DNA of 64,000 nucleotides from Planococcus maitriensis (GCF_003289925.1 NZ_QLZQ01000003.1:186001-250000), one strand, 5' to 3'. Counted from the stretch's first letter, positions 1-8,206 are shown. Notes: generated from the letters alone by a model not told the origin. A program made the numbers and translations.

Positions 1-375
1 AGGAGACTCGTCGATCAATACGAGGATGGAAGCAACCGATTCGACCGCCAGGGAGAAGTATTATATGGCGTATTCGATCCGCATGGCAAGTTGGTTGCAA
101 TCGGTGGGTTGAACAGGGATCCTTATTCCACGAAAGAAGGCATCGGCAGGCTGCGGCGCCTTTATATTGCGGCAGCTGTGAGGAGAGAAGGAATCGGGAC
201 GAAACTGCTGCAAGCGATCATTGATTATGCAAAAGGGCAATTCAGTGAGCTTGTGGTGCGGACGGATTCCGCCTCAGCGGATGCCTTTTACCGTGCCAAT
301 GGCTTCTCGGGCGACGTCGGTTTACCGGATGTCACACATCGGCTCGTTTTGGAGCAGCACGCCGCAAATAAATAG
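1..375 (+). CDS. GNAT family N-acetyltransferase (5' end outside the window)
   Basis: The reading frame is open from the first base, so the N-terminus lies to the left. The visible 124 residues hold the acetyl-CoA binding core of a GNAT fold: a beta strand (RRLYIAAAV) followed by RREGIG, the R-x-x-G-x-G/A motif that grips the pyrophosphate of acetyl-CoA, then a helix (TKLLQAIIDYA) and the C-terminal strand ending in FYRANGF, typical of this superfamily. Members transfer an acetyl group to an amine of a small molecule or protein; the substrate cannot be told. No neighbouring gene hints at it. Confidence 0.8.
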   Translation, partial: RRLVDQYEDGSNRFDRQGEVLYGVFDPHGKLVAIGGLNRDPYSTKEGIGRLRRLYIAAAVRREGIGTKLLQAIIDYAKGQFSELVVRTDSASADAFYRANGFSGDVGLPDVTHRLVLEQHAANK

Positions 376-448
376 AACGGATTTCCTGATTACCTGGTTT
401 TGAAATCATTTTTCAAATAGGGCGAACGGGTCAAAACCTGTTTAATGC

Positions 449-508
449 ATCACCTTTTCTTGTACAATGGGAGTCGGAGGGCTGCCGTATCGGGAAAGGT
501 GATTTTTT
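449..508 (+). terminator. Possible terminator-like inverted repeat
   Basis: ATCACCTTT (449-457) is exactly complementary to AAAGGTGAT (495-503), and six T follow. The 37-base loop is long for an intrinsic terminator and contains TACAAT (463-468), a possible -10 box for the next gene. It may end the upstream acetyltransferase transcript. Weak call. Confidence 0.35.
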
Positions 509-532
509 GAGTTGAACCAAGGGGGAAAGGGA

Positions 533-1039
533 ATGCGCAAAGTGATCGTAAGAGCGTATCAATCGGGATGGCCGGTCGCGTTTGAAAACGCAGAAGCGGA
601 AATCCGTGACCTGCTCGAATCCGAATGCCTGGATGTGCAGCATATTGGCAGTACCGCGGTGCCAGGCCTAGCTGCCAAGCCGATTATTGATTTACTCGTG
701 ATCGTTTCGGATATAGGGGCAGTAGACCGGTTCGAGGAAGATTTCCGAAAGCTTGGTTATGAGGCGAGAGGTGAAAATGGCCTGCCGGGGAGGCGCTATT
801 TTGAACGCGGCGGCAATGAGCGCACGCACCACATCCATTGTTACGAACAAGGTAATCCCGAAATTTTACGCCACCTTGCATTTAGGGATTTCTTGAAAGC
901 GAATCCGCAAGTTGCTGCAGCCTATGGTGAACTGAAGATAAAGTTAGCGCAACAATACCCTTTGGACATCGAACAATACATAAAAGGAAAACAAGCGATG
1001 GTCCAGGAAATTGAGAAAAAGGCGATGGGAGAGATTTGA
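533..1039 (+). CDS. GrpB family protein (UPF0157)
   Basis: 168-residue soluble protein of the GrpB/UPF0157 family, which has a nucleotidyltransferase-like fold and is sometimes fused to CoaE or GNAT enzymes; its reaction is not settled. Diagnostic stretches are the N-terminal YQSGWPVAFENA, the central GSTAVPGLAAKPIIDL and the histidine pair in THHIHCYEQG, followed by the helix LRHLAFRDFLKANP. The ATG is preferred over an in-frame TTG 21 bases upstream because GGGGGAAAGGG lies directly before it. The stop overlaps the start of the following Nudix gene (TGATG), so the two are probably translationally coupled. Confidence 0.85.
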   Translation: MRKVIVRAYQSGWPVAFENAEAEIRDLLESECLDVQHIGSTAVPGLAAKPIIDLLVIVSDIGAVDRFEEDFRKLGYEARGENGLPGRRYFERGGNERTHHIHCYEQGNPEILRHLAFRDFLKANPQVAAAYGELKIKLAQQYPLDIEQYIKGKQAMVQEIEKKAMGEI

Positions 1040-1452
1040 TGGAAATGGCGAATTGGAAAGGCGCTGCCGGCGTCTGCGTAAATGAGCGGAATGAAATTTT
1101 ATTGGTGCTTATGAAAGCACCGGAAGAAGACAGCAAATGGTCTGTTCCCGCAAGCGGCCTGGAAGCGGGCGAGACGCTCGAACAATGCTGTGAGCGTGAG
1201 TTTTTGGAAGTGACGGGGCTGAAGGTCAAGGCGGGCGAACTCTTGATGACGCGGGACGGCAATTACGAAGATGCTGCCGTGTCATTTGATTTGCATTATT
1301 TTCGGGTTGAAGTGACAGGCGGCGAATTAATCATCCCGAAAGATGACTTTTTGATCGAGGACATCGCCTGGAAATCCATTGAAGAAATCGAAAAACTCGA
1401 TCTTGCCTATCCTGATGATCTGGAGCTTTTCAAATCTCTTGCGCCAGCTTGA
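1039..1452 (+). CDS. Nudix hydrolase-like protein with an altered Nudix box
   Basis: 137-residue Nudix-fold protein (residues about 5-130). Nudix enzymes cleave a nucleoside diphosphate linked to another moiety using Mg bound by the box G-x5-E-x7-R-E-U-x-E-E-x-G. Here the box reads SGLEAGE...REFLEVTG: the leading Gly-Gly is Ala-Ser and the second Glu of the EE pair is Val, while the first REU Glu remains. The Glu that became Val is normally a metal ligand, so activity may be reduced or changed. Start is the ATG overlapping the grpB-family stop; GGGAGAG precedes it. Substrate unknown. Confidence 0.8.
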   Translation: MEMANWKGAAGVCVNERNEILLVLMKAPEEDSKWSVPASGLEAGETLEQCCEREFLEVTGLKVKAGELLMTRDGNYEDAAVSFDLHYFRVEVTGGELIIPKDDFLIEDIAWKSIEEIEKLDLAYPDDLELFKSLAPA

Positions 1453-1520
1453 GTCCAGAGGATTCAAAAAATGAGGCGGGGGTAAAGAACAACAAACAAA
1501 GTCTTCGGGAGGGCGATTGC

Positions 1521-1697
1521 ATGGACAAGGAACGGAAAGACAAAGAAGGTGAGAAGCTGCTGCCGGATGTGGAACCGGGCCGCCATCAGCCGCCGGATAA
1601 GGAATTGGATCCCATGCCGGATAGGGATCTGGAATATGAAGAAAACTCCAACGAAAAATACCGGGACCAGACACCGGATGACAACCAGAATGACTAG
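1521..1697 (+). CDS. Small highly charged hypothetical protein
   Basis: 58 residues, almost all charged or polar (Asp, Glu, Lys, Pro, Asn), with no hydrophobic core, membrane segment or cysteine; probably disordered. The ATG is chosen because GGGAGGGCG lies 5-13 bases upstream; an upstream in-frame TTG lacks such a site. It is followed at once by an intrinsic terminator. Similar short acidic/basic proteins are common in Bacillaceae and unassigned. Function not recognised. Confidence 0.6.
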   Translation: MDKERKDKEGEKLLPDVEPGRHQPPDKELDPMPDRDLEYEENSNEKYRDQTPDDNQND

Positions 1698-1705
1698 ATC
1701 AACCG

Positions 1706-1732
1706 GCCGCTTGCAATAGAGCGGCATTTTTT
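1706..1732 (+). terminator. Intrinsic terminator
   Basis: GCCGCT pairs with AGCGGC around an 8-base loop, followed by six T. It closes the GrpB-Nudix-small protein cluster. Confidence 0.65.
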
Positions 1733-1792
1733 ATGTGGTTTAGATAAGGGAGGTTTTCAAGTCTGTTCGTCAGGAAGAAAAGGGGGAGGCTT

Positions 1793-2743
1793 ATGCAGCG
1801 ACATCAATTTGCGAATGCAGTGTGGCAAGAAGAGAACGCGATGGAGGCGGCGGATTTCCGCCACTTGCTCTCGGCGAATCCAAAGCTGCAGCAATGGATC
1901 GATCAATCGAAAAACTTAACCGTCAATATCCTTCACGCCGACACTTCCCAGCTCGGCAAGGAAGTCTTATGGGGTTCCTTGATCTACAAGCAAAGCCGCC
2001 ATGCACGCGATGCCCAGGATGTCTTTCATTTTTATATATCTCCGGAGCTGTTAGTGACAAGCACGCTTGATTTCGAGGAAGACTTGGATATGCCGAGACA
2101 GTTGATGATTCAGCAAATGGAAAATGCGCAATCCCCGATCGAAGTGATGATGATTTTGCTCGGAGGGATGGTCGGTTCGGTTTTGCATAAAATTGACAGC
2201 TTTGAAGAGCGGCTCCATCAATTATTGTGGAATATCAAAGAACACAATAACCGCAAGACCTTGGAAAGCATCGAGGAAGTACGGCACGAAATCTTGTTAT
2301 GGAAGCATTTGATCATGGGCTTCAGTGAAATCAGCATGGCGGTCGAGGAAACCTTTGGCGAAGGCGTCTGTGAAGGCAGGGAGTACAAACGGACCGCTAA
2401 GCGGATCGATCGCTGTGTCATGCTCGTTGAATCCTATGAAGACGAAATTAATAATATGGTCGATATGGAGAATGTCGTCGCCAATTACCGCGGCAACGAA
2501 ATCGTCAAGACGCTGACGGTGCTGACGACTTTGTTCACGCCGGTCATGGCATGGGGCGCTTTATGGGGGATGAATTTCAAAATCATGCCCGAACTCGATT
2601 GGAGTTTCGGTTATGTGGCAGCCATATCGATCATTGCCATCTCCACGTTCTTATTGTATTTGTATTTCAGGCAAAAAGGCTGGACAGGCGATATTCTCCG
2701 TTCGATCGACAATAAAGGCAAACGAAAACAAAGACAGGACTGA
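1793..2743 (+). CDS. CorA family Mg/Co divalent cation transporter
   Basis: 316-residue membrane protein of the CorA superfamily, which forms a pentameric inner-membrane channel for Mg2+ (also Co2+/Ni2+). The long N-terminal part (about 1-240) is cytoplasmic and ends in a charged helical stalk. Two C-terminal membrane helices follow, the first ending in the invariant signature Gly259-Met260-Asn261 (context WGMNF), the second about residues 272-292 (VAAISIIAISTFLLYLY), and then a basic tail. The acidic loop PELD lies between the helices. The ATG is preceded by GGGGGAGG. It stands alone between two terminators. B. subtilis YfjQ is the likely relative. Confidence 0.88.
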   Translation: MQRHQFANAVWQEENAMEAADFRHLLSANPKLQQWIDQSKNLTVNILHADTSQLGKEVLWGSLIYKQSRHARDAQDVFHFYISPELLVTSTLDFEEDLDMPRQLMIQQMENAQSPIEVMMILLGGMVGSVLHKIDSFEERLHQLLWNIKEHNNRKTLESIEEVRHEILLWKHLIMGFSEISMAVEETFGEGVCEGREYKRTAKRIDRCVMLVESYEDEINNMVDMENVVANYRGNEIVKTLTVLTTLFTPVMAWGALWGMNFKIMPELDWSFGYVAAISIIAISTFLLYLYFRQKGWTGDILRSIDNKGKRKQRQD

Positions 2744-2754
2744 TCCCAGTCCTG
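2735..2754. terminator. Bidirectional terminator
   Basis: CAGGACTG-ATCC-CAGTCCTG lies between the convergent corA-type gene and the next minus-strand gene; short T and A tracts flank it on both sides. The stem overlaps the corA stop codon. Confidence 0.6.
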
Positions 2755-2760
2755 CCTTTG

Positions 2761-3072
2761 TCATTTCGGTTTGTCTTTTTTCAGTTCCTCGAGCAGTTCG
2801 GTGTAGCGGTGCAAGTCGCGGTCATCGTATTTGCCGATATAATTGATCAGCATTTCCTCGACGTCCCGCCGTTGCCGTTCGGCTGCGATGAGTTTTTCTT
2901 TCATCGACTTCTGCTTCCAGAGAATGGTATCTTCCACGTCTTCCATTTTGTTGAGCATATCGATTTCTGCAAGCAGTACCAATGCGGCGTTCTTTTTCTC
3001 TTCGTACTTTTTCAATGCCTTGTCGATTTTTCGCGTATCGTTCTCGTAGGTCATATTGGAATACATCGACAT
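2761..3072 (-). CDS. Hypothetical coiled-coil protein
   Basis: 103 residues, no membrane segment. From residue 15 on it is almost entirely helical with heptad-like spacing (KIDKALKKYEEKKNAALVLL, then MKEKLIAAERQRRDVEEML), suggesting a long coiled coil or helical bundle. The ATG is chosen because GGAGGAGGG sits seven bases upstream; a GTG 18 bases further out would lie on top of that site. Not recognised as a named family; the gene is monocistronic and convergent with the CorA gene. Confidence 0.6.
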   Translation of the reverse strand: MSMYSNMTYENDTRKIDKALKKYEEKKNAALVLLAEIDMLNKMEDVEDTILWKQKSMKEKLIAAERQRRDVEEMLINYIGKYDDRDLHRYTELLEELKKDKPK

Positions 3073-3177
3073 CTGTATGCCCTCCTCCACCGTTTATACT
3101 TTTACATTAACAGGTATTAGAATATTCTGTCTATGATAACAGGCAAAAAGATGGCGGAAATCCTTCTTCATCTAGTT

Positions 3178-3513
3178 TCATGAAGTACTTTCCGCCGTCT
3201 CTGCAGGCTCTATCCAATTTTGTGACCAGCGCTCGATTTCCTTCATGACCGGCTGCAGCGAGGCGCCTTTTTCAGTCAACGAATATTCGATTCTAACGGG
3301 GGTCTCGGGGTGGACGGTGCGTTCGACCAAGCCGTCTCCTTCTAGGTTTTTTAGCCGTTCTGACAGGAGGCGGCCGCTAATTCCGATTTCTTCCGTTAAT
3401 TGGCCGAAGCGTTTGGGCTCGTCCATCAATTGATGGATGATCAAGCCTGTCCAGCGCTGTCCCAATAAGGAGATAGCTGCTTCAAACCGTGGGCAAATTT
3501 CCTGGCTTTTCAT
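3178..3513 (-). CDS. HxlR/DUF24 (MarR-like) repressor, YodB/CatR type
   Basis: 111-residue winged-helix regulator of the HxlR (DUF24) family. The winged helix spans about residues 12-95 (SLLGQRWTGLIIHQL, then the wing VERTVHPETPVRIEYSLT). It resembles B. subtilis YodB and CatR, thiol-based repressors that sense quinones and diamide through an N-terminal cysteine; the equivalent Cys7 (EICPRFE) is present and is the only cysteine. The gene is divergent from catE, a known YodB/CatR target, and a TTAC-N5-GTAA dyad lies at the catE start. The ATG is used because AAGGAG lies eight bases upstream; an in-frame GTG is too close to it. Confidence 0.85.
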   Translation of the reverse strand: MKSQEICPRFEAAISLLGQRWTGLIIHQLMDEPKRFGQLTEEIGISGRLLSERLKNLEGDGLVERTVHPETPVRIEYSLTEKGASLQPVMKEIERWSQNWIEPAETAESTS

Positions 3514-3573
3514 GTTCACCGCTCCTTTTTCTTCATAATAGCATATCTGTATAGGAATGAAAAAACAGATGAC

Positions 3574-3618
3574 TTGACGTAACTAGGTTATTAAAATATA
3601 ATCAGTTACAAATAGTAA
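3574..3618 (+). promoter_or_regulatory. catE promoter with CatR/YodB-type operator
   Basis: A good sigma-A promoter faces catE: TTGACG (3574-3579), 17-base spacer, TATAAT (3597-3602). TTAC-AAATA-GTAA (3606-3618) lies at the expected transcription start and matches the TTAC-N5-GTAA operator recalled for CatR/YodB in B. subtilis. A second dyad, GTAACT (3579-3584) with AGTTAC (3604-3609), spans the spacer and -10. Confidence 0.7.
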
Positions 3619-3636
3619 GTAGATGGAGGAGTTATA

Positions 3637-4485
3637 ATGAATTTTCATCAAAAGCCTGTAAGCTATGTAGAAAGCTTGACCTTGAAAGTATTGGATTTGC
3701 CGGAAATGAGCCGTTTCTATACGGAAGTGTTGGGGTTTGAAACCATCGAAGAAAAGGAAAACGAGACGGTTCTCGGGGTAGGCGGGGAAGAGATCCTGAC
3801 GCTTCAATCCGCGCCCGAGTTCAAGGCGAAAGCCGGCCGCTTTGCCGGATTGTATCACTTCGCGGTACTATTGCCGGACCGGAAAGAACTCGGCAAAATA
3901 TTGCTCCATCTTCATGAGCAACGGATTCCGATTGGTTCTTCCGATCATCAAGTAAGCGAAGCGTTGTACCTATCGGATCCAGAGGGCAATGGCATTGAAA
4001 TTTACCGCGACCGTGAACCCGGTGAATGGGAATGGCGCGGAGATCAGGTTCACATGACGGTCGATCCGCTCGATGTCCAGGAAGTTGCGCAAGCATCAAA
4101 TGGCGAAAAATGGAGCGGCATGCCGGCGGGCACGGTGCTCGGGCACATCCATCTCCACGTGTCGGATCTCCAGGCAGCGCACGACTTCTATACCGGTGCG
4201 ATCGGCTTCGGCTTGGTCGCAAACCTCGGTAATCAAGCACTATTTGTCTCGGATGGAAACTATCACCATCATATCGGATTGAATATCTGGAATGGCACAG
4301 GCATTCCGGCCCTGCCGGATCAGACGGCAGGTCTTGGGCATTATGTCATCCGTGTCGCAGATGAACAAGCACAACAGGCCATGCGTGACCGCTTGCAGGC
4401 ATACGGCGCTGAGGTTCGCATGGAAGGGGCGACGCTCGAAACCGCTGACCCATCCGGCAACCGAATCCGTATTTTAACCGCATAA
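3637..4485 (+). CDS. catE: Catechol-2,3-dioxygenase, CatE-like (VOC family)
   Basis: 282 residues with two vicinal-oxygen-chelate modules (about 8-125 and 165-280), as in extradiol ring-cleaving dioxygenases. These use Fe2+ or Mn2+ to open catechols, which detoxifies quinone precursors. Motifs shared with B. subtilis CatE are LYHFAVLLPDRKELG, SEALYLSDPEGNGIE, GHIHLHVSDLQ and GNYHHHIGLNIW; the His residues in HFAVL, GHIHLH and LGHYV are candidate ligands. GGAGGAG precedes the ATG. It is divergent from a YodB-like repressor and behind a dyad-bearing promoter, so induction by catechol or quinone stress is likely. It is not linked to catD here. Confidence 0.87.
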   Translation: MNFHQKPVSYVESLTLKVLDLPEMSRFYTEVLGFETIEEKENETVLGVGGEEILTLQSAPEFKAKAGRFAGLYHFAVLLPDRKELGKILLHLHEQRIPIGSSDHQVSEALYLSDPEGNGIEIYRDREPGEWEWRGDQVHMTVDPLDVQEVAQASNGEKWSGMPAGTVLGHIHLHVSDLQAAHDFYTGAIGFGLVANLGNQALFVSDGNYHHHIGLNIWNGTGIPALPDQTAGLGHYVIRVADEQAQQAMRDRLQAYGAEVRMEGATLETADPSGNRIRILTA

Positions 4486-4486
4486 G

Positions 4487-4523
4487 AAAATCCCTGGGAC
4501 TTGGTGTCTCGGGGATTTTTTTG
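4487..4523 (+). terminator. Intrinsic terminator of catE
   Basis: AAAATCCC pairs with GGGATTTT across a 17-base loop, with a run of T following. It may also serve the convergent gene. Confidence 0.65.
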
Positions 4524-4525
4524 CA

Positions 4526-4771
4526 TTAAGGTGCAGGGCACGAAGCGGATGCATCCGCGTATAATAAGGTTTGTGTAGAACGCCCAGGCGCAACGGCTTG
4601 TTGGACGTTGCCCGTTTGTTCGGGCATTACGTGATCTCTTGTTTCCGTATAAGCCTGGAGCCGCTCCTGGTTTTGCCAGTCTTCAAAAGGTTCATTGTAA
4701 AAGCCCAAAAGGATCAATCCGCAAAATGCGGCAATCAACGTGATGCCAAGTAACGAAAGGAAGCCTTTCAT
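4526..4771 (-). CDS. Small membrane-anchored hypothetical protein
   Basis: 81 residues. One N-terminal membrane segment (about 4-24, LSLLGITLIAAFCGLILLG) behind a single Lys, then a hydrophilic tail of about 55 residues rich in Gln, Glu and Thr that would sit outside. It could be an uncleaved anchor or a signal peptide. GAAGGCGGGA precedes the ATG. No family recognised; monocistronic. Confidence 0.55.
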   Translation of the reverse strand: MKGFLSLLGITLIAAFCGLILLGFYNEPFEDWQNQERLQAYTETRDHVMPEQTGNVQQAVAPGRSTQTLLYADASASCPAP

Positions 4772-4897
4772 GATTCAATCCCGCCTTCTCATAGATGCTG
4801 ATATTTAGAACGCAGACCGTTCGGAAAAGGTTCCCGGTTGAAGAAATCCCAAAGACTGGGATACTGATAGGTAAGACTGTGAAAGGGAGGGGTAAGC

Positions 4898-5968
4898 ATG
4901 ATTTCATTGAATACAGACATTTGCCGATTGCTCGGGATTGAGTATCCGATCATTCAGGCAGGAATGGCAGGGGGGCCGACCACCGCCGAACTAGTGGCGG
5001 AAGTTTCGGATGCAGGCGGCTTGGGAACGCTCGGTGCTGCCTATTTGACACCTGAAAAGCTGCGGGAGGATATTTCGGAAATACGCAAACGGACTAACAA
5101 GCCATTTGCCGTCAATTTGTTTGCACCTGTGCCAAAAGATGATTTCTCACGTATCGATGAAGTGAAACAAGCGCTGCAGCCAATCTACAAGGAACTTGCG
5201 ATTGAAGAGCAAAACGCTGAATACCGCTCTCCAGATCATGGGGAAGAGTTGTTTCGCATTTGTCTGGAAATGAACGTACCGATCATTAGCACGGCTTTTG
5301 GTTCGCTGCCGCCTGAACAAATGGCTTCTGCCAAAGCACAAGGCGTTACCGTCATCACCATGGCGACGACTGTCGGCGAAGCGATGGAAGCGCAAGACAA
5401 AGGAGCCGACGCTATCGTAGCACAAGGCAGTGAAGCGGGAGGGCATCGGGGCAGCTTTTCATTTGACCAGCATCCGATGGGCGCACAAGTCGGCTTGATG
5501 GCATTGCTTCCACAAGTCGCAGATGCTGTGGACGTGCCGGTGATTGCGGCTGGCGGCATCGCAGACGGGCGCGGGCTGGTAGCGGCGCTCGCGCTCGGCG
5601 CACAAGCCGTTCAGGTCGGAACGCGCTTTGTTGGAGCGAAGGAATCGGGTGCGCATAAGGCGTATAAACAAGCGATCTTTGACAGCGATGAGGAAAGCAC
5701 TGTCGTGACCAAAAGTTTCTCAGGGCGACCAGCGCGCGGAATTAAAAATCGTTTCATCGAACAATTCGAATCCACGGGAACCCAGCCACTGCCATTTCCG
5801 TCCCATAATACAGTGACGAAAGAAATTCGGGGGGCTGCGGCAAAAGCCGGCAATCCGGAATTTATGTCGTTATGGGCAGGCCAGGCAACAGGGGCAATGA
5901 CGCAGGAAGAAGGCGCAGCGGAAATCGTCTCTTCCATGATGGATCAGGCACGCGCGCTCTTGCGGTAA
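4898..5968 (+). CDS. Nitronate monooxygenase (2-nitropropane dioxygenase family)
   Basis: 356-residue FMN-dependent TIM-barrel enzyme that oxidises alkyl nitronates, a detoxification step, to aldehydes or ketones plus nitrite. Family marks are PIIQAGMAGGPTTAELVAEV at the N-terminus, the FMN-phosphate strands GSEAGGHRG (with the conserved His) and VIAAGGIADGRG, then GAQAVQVGTRF. Length is normal for class I/II bacterial enzymes. The ATG follows AAGGGAGGGG. Some relatives are the enoyl-ACP reductase FabK; substrate choice cannot be settled here, although the ordinary fatty-acid cluster is absent nearby. Confidence 0.82.
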   Translation: MISLNTDICRLLGIEYPIIQAGMAGGPTTAELVAEVSDAGGLGTLGAAYLTPEKLREDISEIRKRTNKPFAVNLFAPVPKDDFSRIDEVKQALQPIYKELAIEEQNAEYRSPDHGEELFRICLEMNVPIISTAFGSLPPEQMASAKAQGVTVITMATTVGEAMEAQDKGADAIVAQGSEAGGHRGSFSFDQHPMGAQVGLMALLPQVADAVDVPVIAAGGIADGRGLVAALALGAQAVQVGTRFVGAKESGAHKAYKQAIFDSDEESTVVTKSFSGRPARGIKNRFIEQFESTGTQPLPFPSHNTVTKEIRGAAAKAGNPEFMSLWAGQATGAMTQEEGAAEIVSSMMDQARALLR

Positions 5969-6038
5969 TTCGGCTCGAGTTTCCTGTTTCTGCGTGCTAT
6001 ACTGTTAAAAGTGATTTTGAAACGAGGAGATTGAACGA

Positions 6039-6884
6039 ATGGAATGGAAAAATATATACCGCGGTATTTTGATGGGCATCAGCGATTTGATTCCGGGAGT
6101 CAGCGGCGGAACGATTGCCTTTATTCTTGGGATTTATGATCGCCTGCTTGAATCGATCAGCGGCTTTTTCAGCCGCGAATGGAAAAAACAGCTAGGCTTT
6201 CTCGTGCCTCTTGGCATAGGGATTGTCATCACCTTATTATTGTTCAGCCGATTTATCGAATTTTTGCTGGAAAACCATTACGAAGCGACGCAATTTTTCT
6301 TCATGGGGCTAATCCTCGGGGTCTTGCCTTATATCATGAAGCAAGCGGAAGTGAAAAAGAATTTCACGGCGCGCCATTTGGTCATCTTGCTGGTCATCGG
6401 GGCAGCGCTTGCTTCCATGGCATTTATCCAGACCGATGATAATGTAGCGCCGATTACGGAACTGAGCCTGCCAACGTTCTTCCTGCTATTTTTCTCTGGT
6501 TGGATCGCGAGCATGGCGATGCTATTGCCTGGCATCAGTGGCTCGTTCATCTTGTTGTTGATCGGTGTTTATTCGACGGCCATCAACGCTTTGTCGACAT
6601 TGAATTTGCCGATCGTCTTGGCAATCGGTGCCGGCGTCATGGTCGGGTTTGTCGTCTCAAGTAAAGCGATCAGCTATTTGCTGGAGCATTTTACGTATGT
6701 GACGTATGCGGCCATCATCGGCTTGATCCTTGGCTCGCTATTCGTCGTATTCCCTGGCTTTGCGGCCGATACAATGACGTTGGTAACCAGCCTGGTGACG
6801 TTCATGGCGGGCCTATTGTTCACGCTATGGTTCAGTTCGCCGAAGAAAACCGATATTACAAGTGAACATAATGTTGAGGCTTAA
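6039..6884 (+). CDS. DUF368 polyprenyl-phosphate transporter
   Basis: 281-residue polytopic membrane protein (about eight helices) of the DUF368 family. Members (PopT) were recently shown to return undecaprenyl phosphate across the membrane for cell wall synthesis, alongside DedA-family UptA. Two inverted re-entrant motifs are visible: DLIPGVSGGTIAFILGIYD near residue 16 and MLLPGISGSFILLLIGVY near residue 160, the PGxSGG/PGISGS hallmark. The C-terminus is short and hydrophilic. GAGGAG precedes the ATG. A terminator follows. uppP, encoding the enzyme that makes undecaprenyl phosphate from the diphosphate, lies about 1.3 kb downstream on the other strand. Confidence 0.85.
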   Translation: MEWKNIYRGILMGISDLIPGVSGGTIAFILGIYDRLLESISGFFSREWKKQLGFLVPLGIGIVITLLLFSRFIEFLLENHYEATQFFFMGLILGVLPYIMKQAEVKKNFTARHLVILLVIGAALASMAFIQTDDNVAPITELSLPTFFLLFFSGWIASMAMLLPGISGSFILLLIGVYSTAINALSTLNLPIVLAIGAGVMVGFVVSSKAISYLLEHFTYVTYAAIIGLILGSLFVVFPGFAADTMTLVTSLVTFMAGLLFTLWFSSPKKTDITSEHNVEA

Positions 6885-6900
6885 GAAATAAAGAATTGCA

Positions 6901-6940
6901 AAGCGGACAGCGAAAAGAACTCCTTTTCCTGTCCGCTTTT
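6901..6940 (+). terminator. Intrinsic terminator
   Basis: AAGCGGACAG pairs with CTGTCCGCTT; an inner GAAAAG/CTTTTC extends the stem. A T tract follows. Confidence 0.8.
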
Positions 6941-7034
6941 GATATTTATTTAAGGGGAAAAGTAAAAAAGGCTTTTTGCTTTCCGGATTCCGCTTTTGCG
7001 ATTAAACTGAAATGAAGAGAAAGAGGTGATGCGT

Positions 7035-8162
7035 GTGCGGAAATTGTTTGGCATCCTGTTGCTCATAGCCTTGTTGTTTTTCACCCGCCCGGTATGGGAA
7101 GCACCTATCGAGGAATATGTCGACCTCAGCTTTTTGGACTCGGTGGATGAAGTGATCGGAAATGTAACAGCGGACACGGATGTGTCCAAAGCGCTCGATG
7201 GAGCCAAGCATTTCACGACGCGCATCAGCCATCAACTGCAGGCGATGGTGACGGAAAGCTCAGCCGCTTTGCCTGAGGCGGTCGCAAAACCGGAACTCTC
7301 CAAAACCGATTCCATGGTGGCGGTCCATAATGTCACGCTCGGGATGAGCAAGGAACAAGCCCAGCAAAAGCTGGGCCTGCCCTTGCGTTTGATGGAGAAC
7401 GAATACGGAACCGATTGGCATAGTTACCATCAGGATTACCAGAACTATGTATTGCTGTCTTACGATGAGGATGGCGAGGTCAACGGCATGTTCACCAACC
7501 AGGATCTCATATCTTCGACGGAAGGCTTCTCGATGGATTCGAGTAAAGCGCAAGTGCGCGAATTATTCGGGACGCCGCTGACGAGCCTGCAAAAAGGCCG
7601 CGTGCAATATATTCTGGATTCGCGCGATGAGTACGATTTGTTCGAAACGGCCGATTCCTATACGACGGTTTTCTATGATATTCACGAAGGGGACACGGTG
7701 ACGGCGGTCCAGGTCATCGGCAAGGACTTGGAGGAGCAGCGCAGCGAGATTTACGCGGAGCCTTCCCCGGAAGTGAAGGAAGGCTATGAGTTTTTGTTGT
7801 TCGAACTGACCAATTCAGCGAGAATCCAACGGGAGCTGCCGCTCTTGAAATGGGATAGTGAAACGATGGAAACGGCTCGCGACCATAGCCAGGAAATGGC
7901 GGATGAGCGTTATTTCAGCCATACCAACCCCGATGGCCAATCGCCTTTTGACCGCATGAAAGAAGATGGCATCACATTCTTTATCGCCGGTGAAAACTTA
8001 GCCTATGGGCAGTACAGCGCTGTCTTCGCCCACGAGGGGCTGATGAACTCGATGGGCCATAGGGAAAACATCGTCAAGCCCGACTTCGGCTATCTCGGTG
8101 TTGGCGTTGCATTCAATTCAGACAAGCAGCCTTACTTTACGGCTAACTTCTTTAATCGCTAA
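7035..8162 (+). CDS. Secreted or anchored CAP-domain protein (SCP/PR1), YlbC-like
   Basis: 375 residues. An N-terminal hydrophobic segment (about 4-18, LFGILLLIALLFF) acts as signal or anchor. A CAP-associated N-terminal module (about 95-245, starting VHNVTLGMSKEQAQQKLGLP) is followed by a CAP/SCP domain (about 255-375) with LFELTNSARIQRELPLLKWD, HSQEMADERYFSHTNPDGQS, GENLAYG and GHRENIVKPDFGYLGVGVAF. CAP domains in Bacillota are extracellular and of unsettled function. GTG is chosen as start because GAGGTGAT stands the usual distance upstream; GTG-ATG codons nine bases earlier overlap that site. Flanked by terminators on both sides. Confidence 0.83.
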   Translation: MRKLFGILLLIALLFFTRPVWEAPIEEYVDLSFLDSVDEVIGNVTADTDVSKALDGAKHFTTRISHQLQAMVTESSAALPEAVAKPELSKTDSMVAVHNVTLGMSKEQAQQKLGLPLRLMENEYGTDWHSYHQDYQNYVLLSYDEDGEVNGMFTNQDLISSTEGFSMDSSKAQVRELFGTPLTSLQKGRVQYILDSRDEYDLFETADSYTTVFYDIHEGDTVTAVQVIGKDLEEQRSEIYAEPSPEVKEGYEFLLFELTNSARIQRELPLLKWDSETMETARDHSQEMADERYFSHTNPDGQSPFDRMKEDGITFFIAGENLAYGQYSAVFAHEGLMNSMGHRENIVKPDFGYLGVGVAFNSDKQPYFTANFFNR

Positions 8163-8164
8163 GC

Positions 8165-8204
8165 AAAAATCCCTCTATTGCATTTGTGCAATAGAGGGAT
8201 TTTT
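8165..8204. terminator. Strong bidirectional terminator
   Basis: An 18-base inverted repeat (AAAAATCCCTCTATTGCA and its complement) around a 4-base loop, between the convergent CAP gene and uppP. Confidence 0.9.
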
Positions 8205-8206
8205 AA

